Shown: positions 37,001 through 52,000 of the stretch, piece by piece | Numbering within the stretch: position 1 is the first letter of the stretch | Layout: every line of letters starts with the position of its first letter | NCBI GenBank assembly: GCA_037389465.1 | Contig: JAZARR010000172.1 | Coordinates: 124,001-188,000 of the forward strand | DNA: 64,000 bases | Source of the DNA: Baylisascaris procyonis | Lineage: Eukaryota > Nematoda > Chromadorea > Rhabditida > Ascarididae | Reading direction: 5' to 3' | Translations under genes and position numbers: made by a program | Notes under the pieces: model-generated | What the model saw: only the letters and a program-made list of their open reading frames with translations | Told to the model about the DNA's origin: nothing | The model's database searches: none

Positions 37001-40000
37001 TACAACTTCAGCAAAATCAATGATATTGCTTTCACATCACGATCACTGGCGTCAAAGGCCTCGAACCAAGGGAACGGTTGCTGCGGCAATGCAACCGGCT
37101 TCTGAAAACAAAACACGCCCTTGAAAACATGAAAAAAACCTGGAGTGGCGAGAGAACAGATTTGTCCATGTCGGAACGGAGACTTTCTCACCTCCTCCCC
37201 TTCAAAAAACTCCCCTCAATATTCTTCCCTTAAAACCTAGGGTTGCAACAATTTATTCTCAACCGCAGCATGTATCGTGTAGCCATTGTTTAAGGTAAGA
37301 ATGCCGAAAATGTGCGCCTGGCCGTATCTCTACAGCAAAAAAAAAACACTGAACTGTATGATTCTTTCTCTGCCGTCAACAATGTCAGATCGTAATATCC
37401 TAGGCCATTTTATCACTGTTGTAACAGCAAAATCGGCATGTTCTAAACTTCAGGCTGCCTCAATAAGCATGATATCCTTCAACCCCATAGAGTTTGTCAA
37501 GAAAGGACTAAGTACTTGTTATAACTGCTAAAATATGAGCGCTTACTTGCTGAGTTCAAGCAGTAAGTTTGCAAAGCTACCACAGAGCCGAATTCATTTG
37601 ATGCACTCAGACAACTTTTATAGTCAACGATCTGCCTCTAACTCATTAGGACACAAGAGGTGTATATGTTCAACTTACAGAGCAAGTAAATAATAATGAT
37701 ACTAACACAAAGTAACCTATACATGACTGGTGCAGCCAAAGTAGTGAGTAAGACATCACAATGCATCTAGCACCTAACTCTAATAAGCTGGGAGATCTAA
37801 ACCTTTTCCCATCACAACAGAAGCAGGTTTCGGACTTTTTAGGCTTCTGAAATTTGCGTTCGAAAGAGCTTTACATCAGGAACCGCATTTTCCTCGCTAT
37901 GACAAATACCGTACCCTTTATCTATTCTGAATTAAGTTAAAGCACACATCAAAACATCATAACCACAGAAAAGCACACATTTATTTTTACAACCACCCAT
38001 CTGTTCACAATTGAAAGTTTCCATAAACATTTTACAACTGAACTTGTTGGCTCATTTGGACATTCAAGTGTTCACCATTCACCACTACGAAGTGACCAAA
38101 AGCTTGCAATATCCTACTGAATAGACTATAGGAATAACACCTCATAAAAGAAATGAAATGAAAACGTTCAAGTGAAAATCACCGAAATCGTTCTAGCCGC
38201 TAGATATATACAAGCACACGCAATTGTTTCTGGTCGATAACGAAGGAAAATATCGGCACGCAATCCATCATTCATGTAACTCCTGAAATAGAACACTTCA
38301 GTAAATATTGCTTAAGAATGAACTGCAGAGAAAGAACCTTTGTGAATGTCTATTTGCACGTCTGAGGGATTATAATGAGAAGCAGGAAACAGTTACACCG
38401 CGTGGGATCAATTATGCACACTGCCTGAAAAGGAACTTCAGCTTCTGGTGCTGATTTTCAAGACGTGGAAAAAAGACGGGGAGAAAAAAAGCCGCGGGGT
38501 AGCTTCATTTTGATAGTCGAATGGGACAGCAGCTAAAATGTGTCCTGATTAGCCTAGATAAGACAGGAGCCACCATTTGCAATGTTTGCACTTTACGAAC
38601 TTTTCTTGTTCACTTCTTTCAATACTCTCACTTTCCTCTGCCATTGCCTGGACCCTCATTTCTCAATCCAGGGTTGATGCAGATAGCTGCACAGGTTCAA
38701 GAAGAATCCTGCGCAATTTCAAGCATTTCGATGAGACAATAAAAATTCCGGAGAACAAAGTGGAAACTGAAATAATTCGAAAAAGCGTCACTAGTTCACA
38801 ACTTGAAATGTTAGAATGTTGCAATGGAATTCGCTCGGAATGAGGGAGGGCGGTTGCTTACGCATTAAACACTTCAGGCTCAAATCAACCGCATTCTAGA
38901 CCAAATATGCTCGACTACGAGATCATGACAACATTCACTCTAAACTGGATTCAATTGAAATTATATAAGGGACTAACCAAGCTTTCTGCATCAATTCGTG
39001 GTTATCCAGAGCTCCAAGGGCCAGCAAATATGCGTAGATCAATTTGTGCGGATGCCTCACATGGACGACAAAACCAAGCGCATTCAGCAACTTCCTTTCA
39101 GCCTTGATCACCTGATTCTTCAAATCCAAATAATTCCTATCCAGCACCATCGGAACGTACCTATAAAACACGCACACCCATATGCCGACACCCACACCCG
39201 CAATCTATAGACTCACTGCCACCATATTACAGCTGAAAACACACCTAGAATAACGCAATCGTTCATGGAAGCATTCACTAAACTCAATGTGACAATAAAA
39301 AATCCTCCAAACAAAAGCCTCCAACCCTTCCTTAACTCGCAGAAAACCCCAATCCCAAAACTAAAACAAACTCACATGCCTTTTATTGTTGAACAAATGT
39401 CGGCTTATCGTAAAATATAAAAGGAGAGCGTATTCCCTCCAGTAAAATGCTATTTCTTTTTCCCTCATTTAATGCTTTCACATGTCACATTGACAGAGAG
39501 AACGCTTCAATCAACACGAAAACAAATCAAATTGAGAAGCCAAGCCGACCTCAAAAGCCATACTGCCATCATAACAAATGCTCTAAAATTTGTGCCGTTT
39601 CCTCCTTGAAAAATACCAACCAACCATTTTCCATATATCTTCTTTCTTCGCTCAAATAAACAACGAAACACAGCAGTTCACCGTCACATTAATAACGCCC
39701 ACAGCTAAAGTATAATCTATAAAACTCGCCTACCTCGACTTCTCGTCCGCCGATTCTCCAGTAAACCACATGTGCACTATAATCTCAAGAAATATCAATT
39801 ATTACCGCTAAAAGCCACGAATTGATGCCGACATTTGCTGAAAAGAAATACTAGCACCGCGAGTTGCCTGTCACGAAAAACCATGGTCCGGCTTGAAGCC
39901 ACTAAAAAAGGAAATAGCGGAGACCGCAGTGATATGCGCTTCTTATGACTTCAAAGACCAGAACAGCCATTTTTATAAACAGTTAGCAAAACTGCGAAGC

Positions 40001-43000
40001 ACCCCCCAGTGATGCACCTTCACACACAAATGACTAATTAAGTGTATTGATTTCAAACAACTTCACTTTTTGCTCGCTCCGTGCAAAAACGGTGAAACGA
40101 AAGGAAGGTAAGGTTTGATGACCATTCCATGCTCAACAACCATAGCTTTTCATACTGACGGATGGATGCGCCGAAAGAAGGATAAACCAACAGAGATACA
40201 ACACCCCTCCCCCTTCTACTCATGGTGAACATTTTAACAGAAATTAGAAACATGTTGGATCAAGGCTCCCACTTTTTAAATAAATATTCTGCGAATCAGC
40301 AGATACCCATCTGGTGTTTTATTCTGGTGAGGTAGCCCGAACGCTCAGCTCAACTGCCTCCAGGATAGGGGAAAAATGCTGCAAGCTGAAATAACGGAGA
40401 GCACTAGGAGAGCATTCCCACCTGCACTTCACGCATGAAAAAAGGAGGAAATATATGTACCACGTATTTCCAAGGATTTGCAATGCATCAATATTCAAGT
40501 CTGAATTCTGCTTCATCATAAAGCAAGTAAATATTGTTGATGTGCTCAAAAGGAAACTCATCCAGAGAAGCAGCCCCACTGATCCGAAACAAATTATCAA
40601 CGCAAAGAAAGAGACGAACTGACAGCAATAGGGCGTGGGTCTCGCCGGCAAAAATTCAACACCGCAGTCATTCGTTGCCAACCCGTTTCGCGGTTACCAG
40701 CGATGGTAATTTATATCGATGCAGTGGGATCGTTTCTCTGAAACAGTCCCTGAAATCGTCCTAGAACAACTTCGCACGATGTCATCTAACAAACTGCGCA
40801 CGCGAAGAAAAACGTAGCGTAACGATAAGGCGGAGAATTCAGCCAAAAATGTCGACATTTCAATCGTTCATATAAAGCATAAAATTAGGGTTGGGAATTC
40901 CGATTGTGTTAGTCAATTAAGGACAAAAAACCTTGAAAAGTGCAGCGAATCTTCAACATTTAGACAACGTTAGGCTTATGCTTATTCGAACTACAGCCTA
41001 CGCGTCATTACTAAACCGTGCTCGACAACAGCTCAGATAACATACCCAAGTGCCGCTAATAATTTGCAAACCATTGTGGCAAGAGCAGAGGAGTGCTCGA
41101 ATCTGCTTGCATCGTTTTCCATTCATCGAATCCCCAGGTAAAAGATGAGCTTCAAAACAATGACCTCAATGAAATCCTATTAGAATAGCACCTATTAATA
41201 TCTTAGCACACTCCTTTGCGAAGAAGCTGCCTCGCCCGATCTAATATTAGACAGCCTAAGCAGGCGAGCTGGCAAACAAAGATTACCGATTGTACATTCA
41301 TTTCGCGAAAATATATAAACACCCTTTCGATAAACTAATCATGAAACCCAAAGCACATCGTGAAGGCCACACAGTGCACTTAAAATTCAGCAGCCTCATA
41401 CTTTACCCAAATATAGCAAGACCTCCCGAAACCGAACAAAAGTAAATTAGCACCAGGATGACGATCAAAAATAGCATTCCCCGGGTCAGATATGGAGTGC
41501 AAGCATTCGTGTTCTGCTGTAATTCGAGCACAACGAAATTTAAAGGAAAAAGAAAACCACTCGCCATACTGCGCTAACACTTAGTGGTTTACTGAAGGAT
41601 CGACACCGAGAAGCTCAAGGTAGACGATGTTCGGCTGCCGTAAGTGGGCGTAGAGGGCGCACTGTTGCAACAATTTGCATATCGATAACAGCGGCGATCA
41701 TCACAACCAAATATATGGCGAAGTCCCACTTGTGCGCGATGGCCGATGCTCTCTCTCTGTCTGTGTGCTGATGAAGGTGAAGGAGAGTGGCTCACACGCA
41801 CAGCACCCTGACGTGCTTCCGCTCTGCCAAGCCCTTTGTCACCTGGAGCAACAATCACATCATATTCCCGCTTACAGTGCCACACTTTCATTCATCCTTC
41901 CCAAAACACCATCTCTGCTCTTTTCTACCGATATCACCATCAACAATGGAAAACACATCCGATTCTGGATGGATCATACACAATCAGGATTGCCTATATT
42001 TGACGCAAGCTCCCGTATAAAGGTAAAACACATCACGTTCCACTAAGCAAATAGGTACTCGGATAAAATGCAGCACAGCTAAACGTACATGATTATGTTA
42101 GGAAGAATTGCCATGTGAACTGAGAATAAAGTTTTGGGATCAAGGGATGCCAAAAAGTTCAGTGACTTCAAACCTGGGTCGATGTTTTACAAAAACGATG
42201 GAGTCTTTACAATATGATGCGGTCGGTAGCGAAGGAGGAGAAGCATGGAGTCAGCGACAAGTGCGCCTCTACATCAATTTAAGGAGGGCTGCCTCCGTGG
42301 ATGGAGCATCCTGCGGTACGACGGAGTGGATCACCACCGTCCCTCCTCTGCGGGAGGCTGAAAGATATTCCGACCTCCTCAGGGCCTTCAAAAGAGCGTA
42401 TTTGGTCTAGAAGTCCTCGTGAGACCAAACGATTTTCGAAGCTCGAGCGTTCCTTCCACCCTCCCCCCTATCTCTCTTCATACAGCCAGGGAATTGGAAG
42501 AGACTGTTCTATCAGTAGATCGCTGTTGTTCATGCCAATGGGCTGCACCTTACTGATATGCAATAGCAACTGATCATCACTTTATCAAAGTTATGATCAT
42601 AGCACACCAATGCACCAGAACGCGAATGAATCGACGAAATCCAAAACACAAATTTGTGTCAGGAACTGCAAAGTTTCCGGTTCATGGAACCTATCTCTTC
42701 GCGTTTAGCTCCTGGAAAATATTTCTGCTACAGACCTTTGGTGGTTGAATATATCTACGCCGTTTTCGAGTGACTTGTGTTGCAGAACCGTAAGATGGAG
42801 ACCTTGACACGTGTCTCTATTAGAAGGGAAGCATTCTAAGATGGTGTGGTGCCATTCGCTGCTTGTTACAGGGGCAAAAACACGAGACAGCGGAGTTGTG
42901 TCGAGGAAGGTACTATTTTCAATGCAACACCACATGCACTACCTGCCAGAAATTTTCATGTGACGATAATAAAATGGCAGGAAGAATGAAATAATCGAAC

Positions 43001-46000
43001 ACTTGTTACTACAGCATTCCTGGATGTATCAAGGCGTATGTGAGAACATCGGCAACTGCGAAACAAACTGATCAAACGATGGCGGAATTCATGGAACATG
43101 GAAGCTTCTCTTGCGACATCATAGAGCTCCTCGCCTCCAGCATATTTTTAGAAGTGCTCAAATCGCAAAGAAATATGATTCCATCTCGTGTGGTTGCTAT
43201 ATAATGTAGTGCAGTGTAGTTCACAAAACTTTGTACCGATAAAGCATGATGCAATTCAGTCTTCGAAAATAAGAAGTAGATGGAGCTCAACAGATTATAG
43301 TCCATGAAACCTTTAGTGTGCTTAAGTTGGTAGAATAAAAGAATTCCAAGCGGTAAAGAACGCTGAAAACGGCTTTCAGATCTCCGAAAAAGTAACTTAT
43401 AGGATAGTGTGGTTGAAAAAAGTACAGTAATCTAGCAGTACTTATTCACAAAGCTCCGTACACTGTCTCTAATGGTGTTCATACATTGATTCTCTTATTG
43501 CCTTCAATTCTTCTGAATTAAACTGTCAGCTTTTATAATAACTGTTCTGCGCCACGGACTCTTCCATCACAACTCGTCTCAACGCACTACCTCACTCAAC
43601 TTTTTCAAGTTCTTGGAACGTATGGATTACATTCGGTTCATTAGGGTAATATTTTCATTTCAAACATCTTTCAAGTGTAACAGAATTCTTGTGCTTGTGC
43701 ACCAGAAAATCACTGAAGCACGTGCAGGTATGAACTCCGAATTCCACTCTATGCGAATGCAGCCGTCTCACTCATGGTTCCATCCCTAACCTTCTATCGC
43801 ATCCGGCAACAATGCAAATTGTCATCTCCAGCTCCGCCGCACCATATCATAAAGACTTATTAAACAGCATTATACAATGCTCTGAAAGCTTGAAAACATA
43901 AGGAAAAAAACGACGCATTTCGGAAGCGGCCCAAGGAAGCCTTCGCATACTTTCCGCCTCAGAATCCAATCATTCCAAACTGCCCTGCATTCACAGCCCA
44001 AGATGCAGGTGCCAAACAAATCTTTCTCAAACAAAAGTAGAAGAAAACGATTTCAAGACAAAAATCTGATTTTAAAAAATCGAAAAAATATTTTCTTAGC
44101 AACTGAATATGAGCGATTTATATATCCGCAAGCAAATAAAAACCAAATATTCTCATAAGTCTATGAGAAATGCTCAAGCACTTACATTTCGCAGAGATGA
44201 GCAGAGAAAATATTGGTAGAAGGATGAGTATAAGTGTGCAGGATTTTATACTATGCAATGGTCCTCGGAATTTCGCTTCAGGACAGAATTTACAAAAAGT
44301 CTTTTTAGATGCCCTTTTATTGTATGAAGCTTTCGAAAACCTTATCTATGGGCGATCCATATTTGCCTTCTCGTCTCCTCAACGACCCTCATCCTCATCC
44401 CTCACCCTCTAGCCATTCAATGTCACTGTTTACAGTTTAAGCCGAACCAGAAAACGAAACATAAAACCCTTTCAAACGGAAAAATTCATGTCAGCAAACG
44501 CATTTTCACAGACACAACTTCACAGACAAGTCCATAAACTTTTGCATTTTTTTTCGAAACATCTGGTCCAAAAACCTCCAAAAAAGGATTACCTAATCCC
44601 ACTCACCTCAAATATCGCACAATGATGGAGCACCTTTGTAGATATTGAAAAAAGGTATGTCTCGATCAACTACATTTAAAATCTCGCAAGATCTATAACA
44701 TATTTTGCCAACTTTGTACAGTATCAAGTTTTCTGTTTGAAAAAGATGGGAAATGGCAAAACGAAAAATGAGTGGGAAAAGGTATCACTCAAAGTGTTCC
44801 CTTCCAAGGACTTCTCAACTATGAAATGTCGACCGACTGTCCCAATGCTCAAACATAAAGTAAGACTGGTTAATATACTAAAATCAGAATGATGCAAAAA
44901 ATCAAAAGCAAGATTGTGATTAAATGAAATACAGAATACAAAATCAAACTGATTAATACAAAATCAACTGTATACAAAATCAAAAATAGAAGTGATTAAA
45001 TCTGTTTCCAATGTTTTCCTGTAGGAAATGAACATATCAAACGGAACGGACAGTCGATTCAGTTTGCAGATTGAGCAATGTATAGACAAACGTGCTCGCA
45101 CACATTAAGAAAGACCAAGATATCTAAAGGACTGAAGTTCACGGTACGAAAAGCTTAAAAAACTACGCATCTATAAATTCAAAAGAAAACACCGCTGACA
45201 CTCTTCGCTTCAAATCAGATCTAGGCTATAGACAGATTCAGCCATCAAGCTGTGGAACCTATTAAAAGCGTGTTGCGTGGAAAGGACTGTTTTTGAGAGC
45301 ACAACGGGTGCGCCTGCAGAGGATCGAGGGCAAAAAGCTCCCTCCCAACTCTCATCAATATTTAACTAACGCATCTCAAGTTATCAGCGACCAGTTAAGC
45401 TGATTACGTAGTACATAAATAACTACTTATCTACAAAAACCTTAGAGCTAGAAATTGGCAACAGAGTCCTCGGCTAACTTTTCTTATATGTTCCACTCGA
45501 TTTATGCAAAACAACTTGCAACGCTGCGTAAAAGTTATTGTTATAGTGAGTGATACAAATGTATAAAAACGATCCACATGGAGCGCACAGATTTTTCCTG
45601 CAGGCTCTCTGACTCACCTTCCACTATGGGCACGGCCTGTCATAAAACAATAAAAATTTCCTTATGGAGATTCTCACGAATACTTAGGAAAGCAAAGATT
45701 CTGATGCCAAAGATAGCTGGATCTGAGAGAAAAATAAACAGCAATTTTCTGAAGTCCAACAACATCCCAGATGTCTCCAAAAAAAATTGAAAACAAAACC
45801 TCATGAAAACCTCTATCAAATACCTGACGATTAATATCACCATCACGCAACAAACCTACAATATCATACCTTTCTGATAAAATGTTTCACATGCACGGAC
45901 TTATGACGAAGAAGAATTGATATTCGATACCTGGTCATCTTATCGAGATTATTGGTTTTTACGATTATGCTAATGACTCTCTCTAAAGCCCCTCCCCTTC

Positions 46001-49000
46001 CTTTATGGAATATCAAAAGTAACGGATATATTTTAGCACTCAAATTCGCCGCTCAGAACCCAGATGTGGTGAATGAGAGGAACAATGGGAGAGGGGTAAA
46101 TCAGTGTGGCCTGAAGCTGGAAATACGGTTATCACACCTTTCAAGCAAAATCAGAGTATGCTGAAGACGAACAAAGCTGAGAAGTTGCTGCCAATACTTA
46201 CAGTCCCCTATTCGAATGGAACACTTTCCAAGTCGCGGCCTACACCATATTCGTTGAGAGATCTAAAGGGAACAAAGAATAGAGGGAGTCATCCCCTCAA
46301 AGCTGAAACCGTAATGCGTCAGGCTCAGCTCTGAAAATTTGGGTCAGCTGGTTTTCATAGCAATCTTCTATACTTCAACAAAGGGTTTTCAGGAAGCGTA
46401 TGGTCCCGTTTAGGTATATTTGAGCAGTTCGATCTCCAAAGGGCCACCCGTTTCAGAAACTATTCGCATTGGATATGCCTCTTGCAGTTCCTTCTGAAAA
46501 CCCCACGCCATACGAGTAGGCAGGGTATTACGCATGCTTACTTATGACTGATCAGGGTATCTGCCTATAAAGCAGTTCCGAATAAGAAGCAGTGAAAGCA
46601 GAATTGTGTGCTACGTGTAGCTATGTGTTCGCCTACCAGATTTACGCACTGAAGCCATAAAAAACCTCTTCGCTCAACTTTTGAGTCACCGGATTATGAA
46701 AATTCCCGGTCCTTTCCACCCTCTCCCAAAAAAATCCCATCTTCATAAAGTCATAACAACCCAGGATACCGATGTCAACGCCCACAATACTTGGACTTTC
46801 GTCATACTGCCTTCAGTTCTTTCGTCTTAATAAAACACCCAGGCGACAAATTCCTATGAATAATGCGAAATACTCTGAAGCAGGGGAAGAAAGGTGATCG
46901 CGAACAGTTTGTTGCAGTTGAATTGTTTGCGTTTCCTATCGATTACGCTCTACATTACTGCTATCTCTCATCCTAGAGTTTTACCAGCATATCAACCCTA
47001 AAATATTGTACACACTTGTCAAAAAAGTTTGGATCTAATGTGATCCAACTGGAGAAAAAAATTTGGTAAACAAAAAGCACGAAAAAAATTCAGCTGCGAA
47101 ATTAAAAAGCTCCAATATTAGATTTGACCGTTAAAATCCCACTCCCTCACCTCTCCTCTTGTCACTGATAACAAAACAAACATTATTGAAGCCGATGACA
47201 CAGGTCTATGCTGCTATATGCGCGATGCTGATCCGGCAAAGCACGGAAGTTGAAACTACAAAAATCCATAAAATCGCAAGCGGATCCACTCGCCACTACT
47301 AATGTTCATACTCCTGTATAAGAGTGTAAAAAACCCTTCTCAATAAATAATGAGTCCGCTGCATAACAGTCGACAGCCATAACGCCCAGTATTCATATTC
47401 ATAGAACACTGTTTAAAAAGCTTAACTGCTTACTCCAAGCTGGTCAAGCAGTTATGCTCAATCAGCAGCAAAATATACAAATCCACGAAAACAACCATGT
47501 ATTCGTTATCAATGAGTTTTTGATGTCCGATGCGCCCGCTACGCTTATTAAGTAACATCGAAACGAGCTGACTGAAGAGATGGCTTGACGCTCAATTTGA
47601 CTGCAAGTGTTGCCTCATAGAAGCGATCTAAACAAACATAAGAAGACACACACCATCGGTTTGTATGTTTCATCAAACCGCGTGAATGTGTGAAATGCTG
47701 CGTGATCTCTCCATTCAACAGATGATGTCGTTCATTACTTAAAAATTGGAACGTTCCAACGCTTACTTATATCCCATAAATCTGCGGGTGTAAGAATTCC
47801 ATCATTTCAAACATTTCAGATTCTCAATGCTCGAAAACGCGACATAAAATATGCGCTGAACGTTCCGGATAGGGTAGCAATAACCGAGAAGAAAAGTTAG
47901 CAATTAAGGCTCCATTGCTTGATCACATCCTCGCCTCCCCTTCCAACACTTTTCTTCATCAGGTTCTCCTTCAAGAAATAAAAGATGAAACAGACACCCA
48001 CAAGTTTCTGGAACAGCAGCGTCATCTCACGACCTTACCACCTCATTGCAAACGAAGCTACCTGTTGAAGGATATATCACGCATCTGCTAAAAAAATACT
48101 CCTTTCACAGAGGTCAGCGGCCACTGCCGATTCAGAAGGAAGCCGGTAGTTTCTCAGGAAACCTTTCTGGATATCACATTCCCATTACAGTCCACTCATC
48201 AACTACCATCTCCTCCTCAAAAGACGAATGAACAAGCTTTTTTTTAAACAGCCGTTCCAACGACGGGGAAACCGACTCACAACATGCACATCCATGCAAT
48301 ATGCCCAAAGAAAATACTTTATGCCAGCGAGGATCGGTGGAGTCTCAACAACAAGCCGCATCGGAAGATAAAAAAATGCAACGGAGCTACAGGATGGTTG
48401 GTGAATGCAAAACCCAAAAATTTCTCTTGATGGTAAAGTATGAACGCCAAAGTGAGTTAAGAATAGTTAACCCCGCTCCCTGACATAAATTACCACTCAA
48501 CTTTACGATAATAACTACCGACTTCTTCCTGAAATACTAGCAGCAATCAAACCTCGGTGAGATAAACAAACGCATATCAAAAATTGGATCGAATGAGGCT
48601 TACTTCTTGGATTCGGTACGCTTGCCGTGGAGATGTTCCAAGCGATGGAACACGTTGATGACGTCACGCGGCCGACGTGGCGCCTCTTCAATCTTGCTCG
48701 CTAGCAAAAGGCACGCCATTACCGTAGACTAAACCCAACATTAACATCAAACAATGCCTTTCTCAAGATTACAAACAAAAGCACCAACATACTTATCGAA
48801 AATAAAACTTTCATTTTCACTTAATTAATGGGAGCCAAACATCAACAGAAACCATATTAGAGTACAAACACATCGGGTACTCCACAGTCTTGGATGACTG
48901 TTACCTTTCCTCTAGAACGACGTATACGTTGTGTATTCTGCCGCTATTTCCCAACCATCATTCCCGTCGTGCCCTAAAACAAGCTGACAATCCCTTATTG

Positions 49001-52000
49001 CCAATCGAGTGCTTATAAACTGATCTGACCCTGATTGCAGTCAGATTTCTCCTTTGCCGAATCATTCACGCCTCGTTATATAAGGCATAGCTCGTCGTGC
49101 GCCCTAAAACAACAATCGCTTGACTCATATCCCCACCCCTCTCCCGACTTCCATCACACTGTGAAAATACGAACCAGGCAAATCCAATCGGACGCGTTAA
49201 GCAAACCAAGCCATATGCCTACACAGACTGAGAACCAACCGCCCCAAAACAGCTCAGACAGCAGAACTGCGGATTGCAGTCAGATTTCTCCTTTGCCGAA
49301 TCATTCACGCTTCGTTATATAAGGCATAGCTCGTCGTGCGCCCTAAAACAACAATCGCTTGACTCATATCCCCACCCCTCTCCCGACTTCCATCACACTG
49401 TGAAAATACGAACCAGGCAAATCCAATCGGACGCGTTAAGCAAACCAAGCCATATGCCTACACAGACTGAGAACCAACCGCCCCAAAACAGCTCAGACAG
49501 CAGAACTGCGGACTAACCGAAAAAAATCGCTTCGTTTCTAACACTCAGCATTCGACACCGAGACTACTGTATTTGCATATATACGGGGATTGTATATAAT
49601 CAGGCAGAACCTGATTATGTATGGAAATTTTGCAGCGATCCGCGCTATTCATAAAATACTGCATGTAACTATTAGCCGCTTGCGGCAATATGCTAATTTT
49701 TCGTGTTTACATTCAACATGTATACCAAACTGCCATATATGCATATATGTACAAACTACAAACAACGAAACCTTCGCTTGCCTATTTCATTTGAAACGAT
49801 TGATGAAAATATATAATAACGCATTAATAAAACATTTCCTTTTGCGTATCAGAGATTCGTATATAAAGCTAAAAGTAACCCTAGTTCATATTTGCAGTTT
49901 AATGCAATATTTCGATGTTTATTTGTTAACAATTTCTGAATTTTTCCGAGCAAAGTTAAGAACCAACCGCTCACTAACAACTATCACCTACTACATTACG
50001 ACGCTACAAATAAAATTTTTCGAAAAACGACTCCTCTGATAATGTTTCACTCAAAAACGACTTGTGATATCCACAACTCAACTCCACCATTTACTGAGAA
50101 CGTTTGCAAAGGCCCATTCTCCAATAGATGTTGCCCAATCTAATGTAGTAAATGCCATTAAAAAGTTCGCCTAGGCAACCCATATCAGTTGAAACACTGT
50201 GGCTTGTGAATCCTGTTAAACTTCCGCTACCGTATTCAAGATCGAATGGGATCATCAAATGAGTTGAAAGACGTTTCACGAGAAGTGCACTCCGAAAGAC
50301 TTCACCGCACATACCCACCTGACGTGTGTGGATTTCCTACTATCTTAAAGGTGACTTTTCGCCTTTATCCACAAGAAGCGTTCACGACCTTCATCTGGAC
50401 AAGGTTATTAACTCAACCGTAAATTTCCTTGTTTTCATGCGATGAAGTCTACATTTACATTTATACAGTCGAGGCTTGGAAATTACTGCCAAAATGAAAT
50501 TGTTTCAATAAAAAAGTTCCCGTCTCTTGTTACAGTTTAGGTTCAACAAAAAAGTCAATGTCGTGTTCATATGACAAATTTCGATCCGACATTAACTCAT
50601 CATTATCTGTCAAGTGCCGTGTTCTTTCATATGCATTGATTCATCATATTACTTTCTTGTTAATTCATTTTGTGCTTTCTTTCACTCTTCTATTAGTTCT
50701 TCTTACACTCTCCATTTCCCGTATAAGGATTACTATTACCGTTAAGACCATGTGAGTTCCCCTACAACTTGATGAGCGCAGATTCGACGAATTTAACTTT
50801 TCCCTCATCAGCAAAAACAGACTTCACGCAATTCTGCTCATTTTGGTAAGCTTTATTTGCAAACAAACACCCATTTCTAAAGTGTCGTCTTCTAACAATA
50901 ATGCCGTTATATAATAATAATGGCACTATTGCATACGTACCCGCACACCAACTACCTGCAAAATTCAATAAGCATTCAACCGGTCGAGTCATTCGCATTA
51001 TTTAATTTTAATCACCGACGCTGCAATTAACACAAATATCTATACAAACTTATTTGCACGCCTCGATGAAACGCATTTTGAAGATCGCTCCTCCATTTCT
51101 ATATTATCGATCAACTACTTTAAAAAATTCACTGCAATATTCAACTCAAGCCATCGTTAGCGTCAATTGCTGTGCCCCCCCCCCCTCCCGCATTATGTAA
51201 TAACAGATCCATAACCTGCACTAACAACAGCTTTCACCTGAAATGTTTTTTACTCTTATTTTCCGATTTGAGGACAATCTTTGCAATCCCTCTTAAAAAA
51301 GCAATTTAAACGAACTCCTCAAGTTTGATGAATATATATGGAATGTATTAATTACAACATAAAATGCAATAAACTCCGATAGATGCAACTCAATAAAAAT
51401 GCAAACCTAAACTAATAAAATTTAAAAATTCAATAGCACTGGTATGTACATCAAGCAGAACGAACCTCGAAATGCTGACGAACAAATGATCGCTGATAAT
51501 AAAAGCGCTGGTAGAGAATTTGTGCCGTTGCTGCGGCCACCTGTGGGATACGTAACAAAATCGCACCCGATTGAATTATCTCACAACCCAAATAACGCAG
51601 ATCCTGGAAAATATGCATTATGAAAGCTTTTGCTATCGCAAATCGACCAGAATTATATATATGACGTAATAGGAGCAATTAATTCACAACACGACAAGAA
51701 CGAGAAACACAATTAATACCCAGTTAACCAATTAAGGATTGCGAAAACTTCAAATCGAACACGGAAGCATGGAAGAAACGCCCGGCCTACCGGCTCCTTA
51801 CCGGTTAATGCAAACGGAGAATGGAAACACTCAGTACAAACCGGTAGGCCTGGAAGTGAATATAGAAAAACGAGGGAACGGCAAACGAAGCACAAGTGCC
51901 TCGATATTCACTCTTCGCTTATCGATTTCGGTCCCACGTTTCCACATTCCGTTAGAGCTAAGCTGGTCGGTATAGCAATTCTATATTTCGAACCAATTTC

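Noticed and set aside
40319..40681. Hydrophobic 120-codon minus-strand frame in the big cyclin L intron
   Set aside because: Attractive membrane-like stretch, but it starts from a TTG, no exon chain joins it, and I recognise no family.
42108..42573. GC-rich frames suggesting a transposon
   Set aside because: No transposase motif, terminal inverted repeat or target duplication could be found by eye.
49035..49516. Two nearly identical 80-95 residue frames
   Set aside because: They arise from the 239-bp duplication; the period is not a multiple of three, and no splice or similarity support exists.
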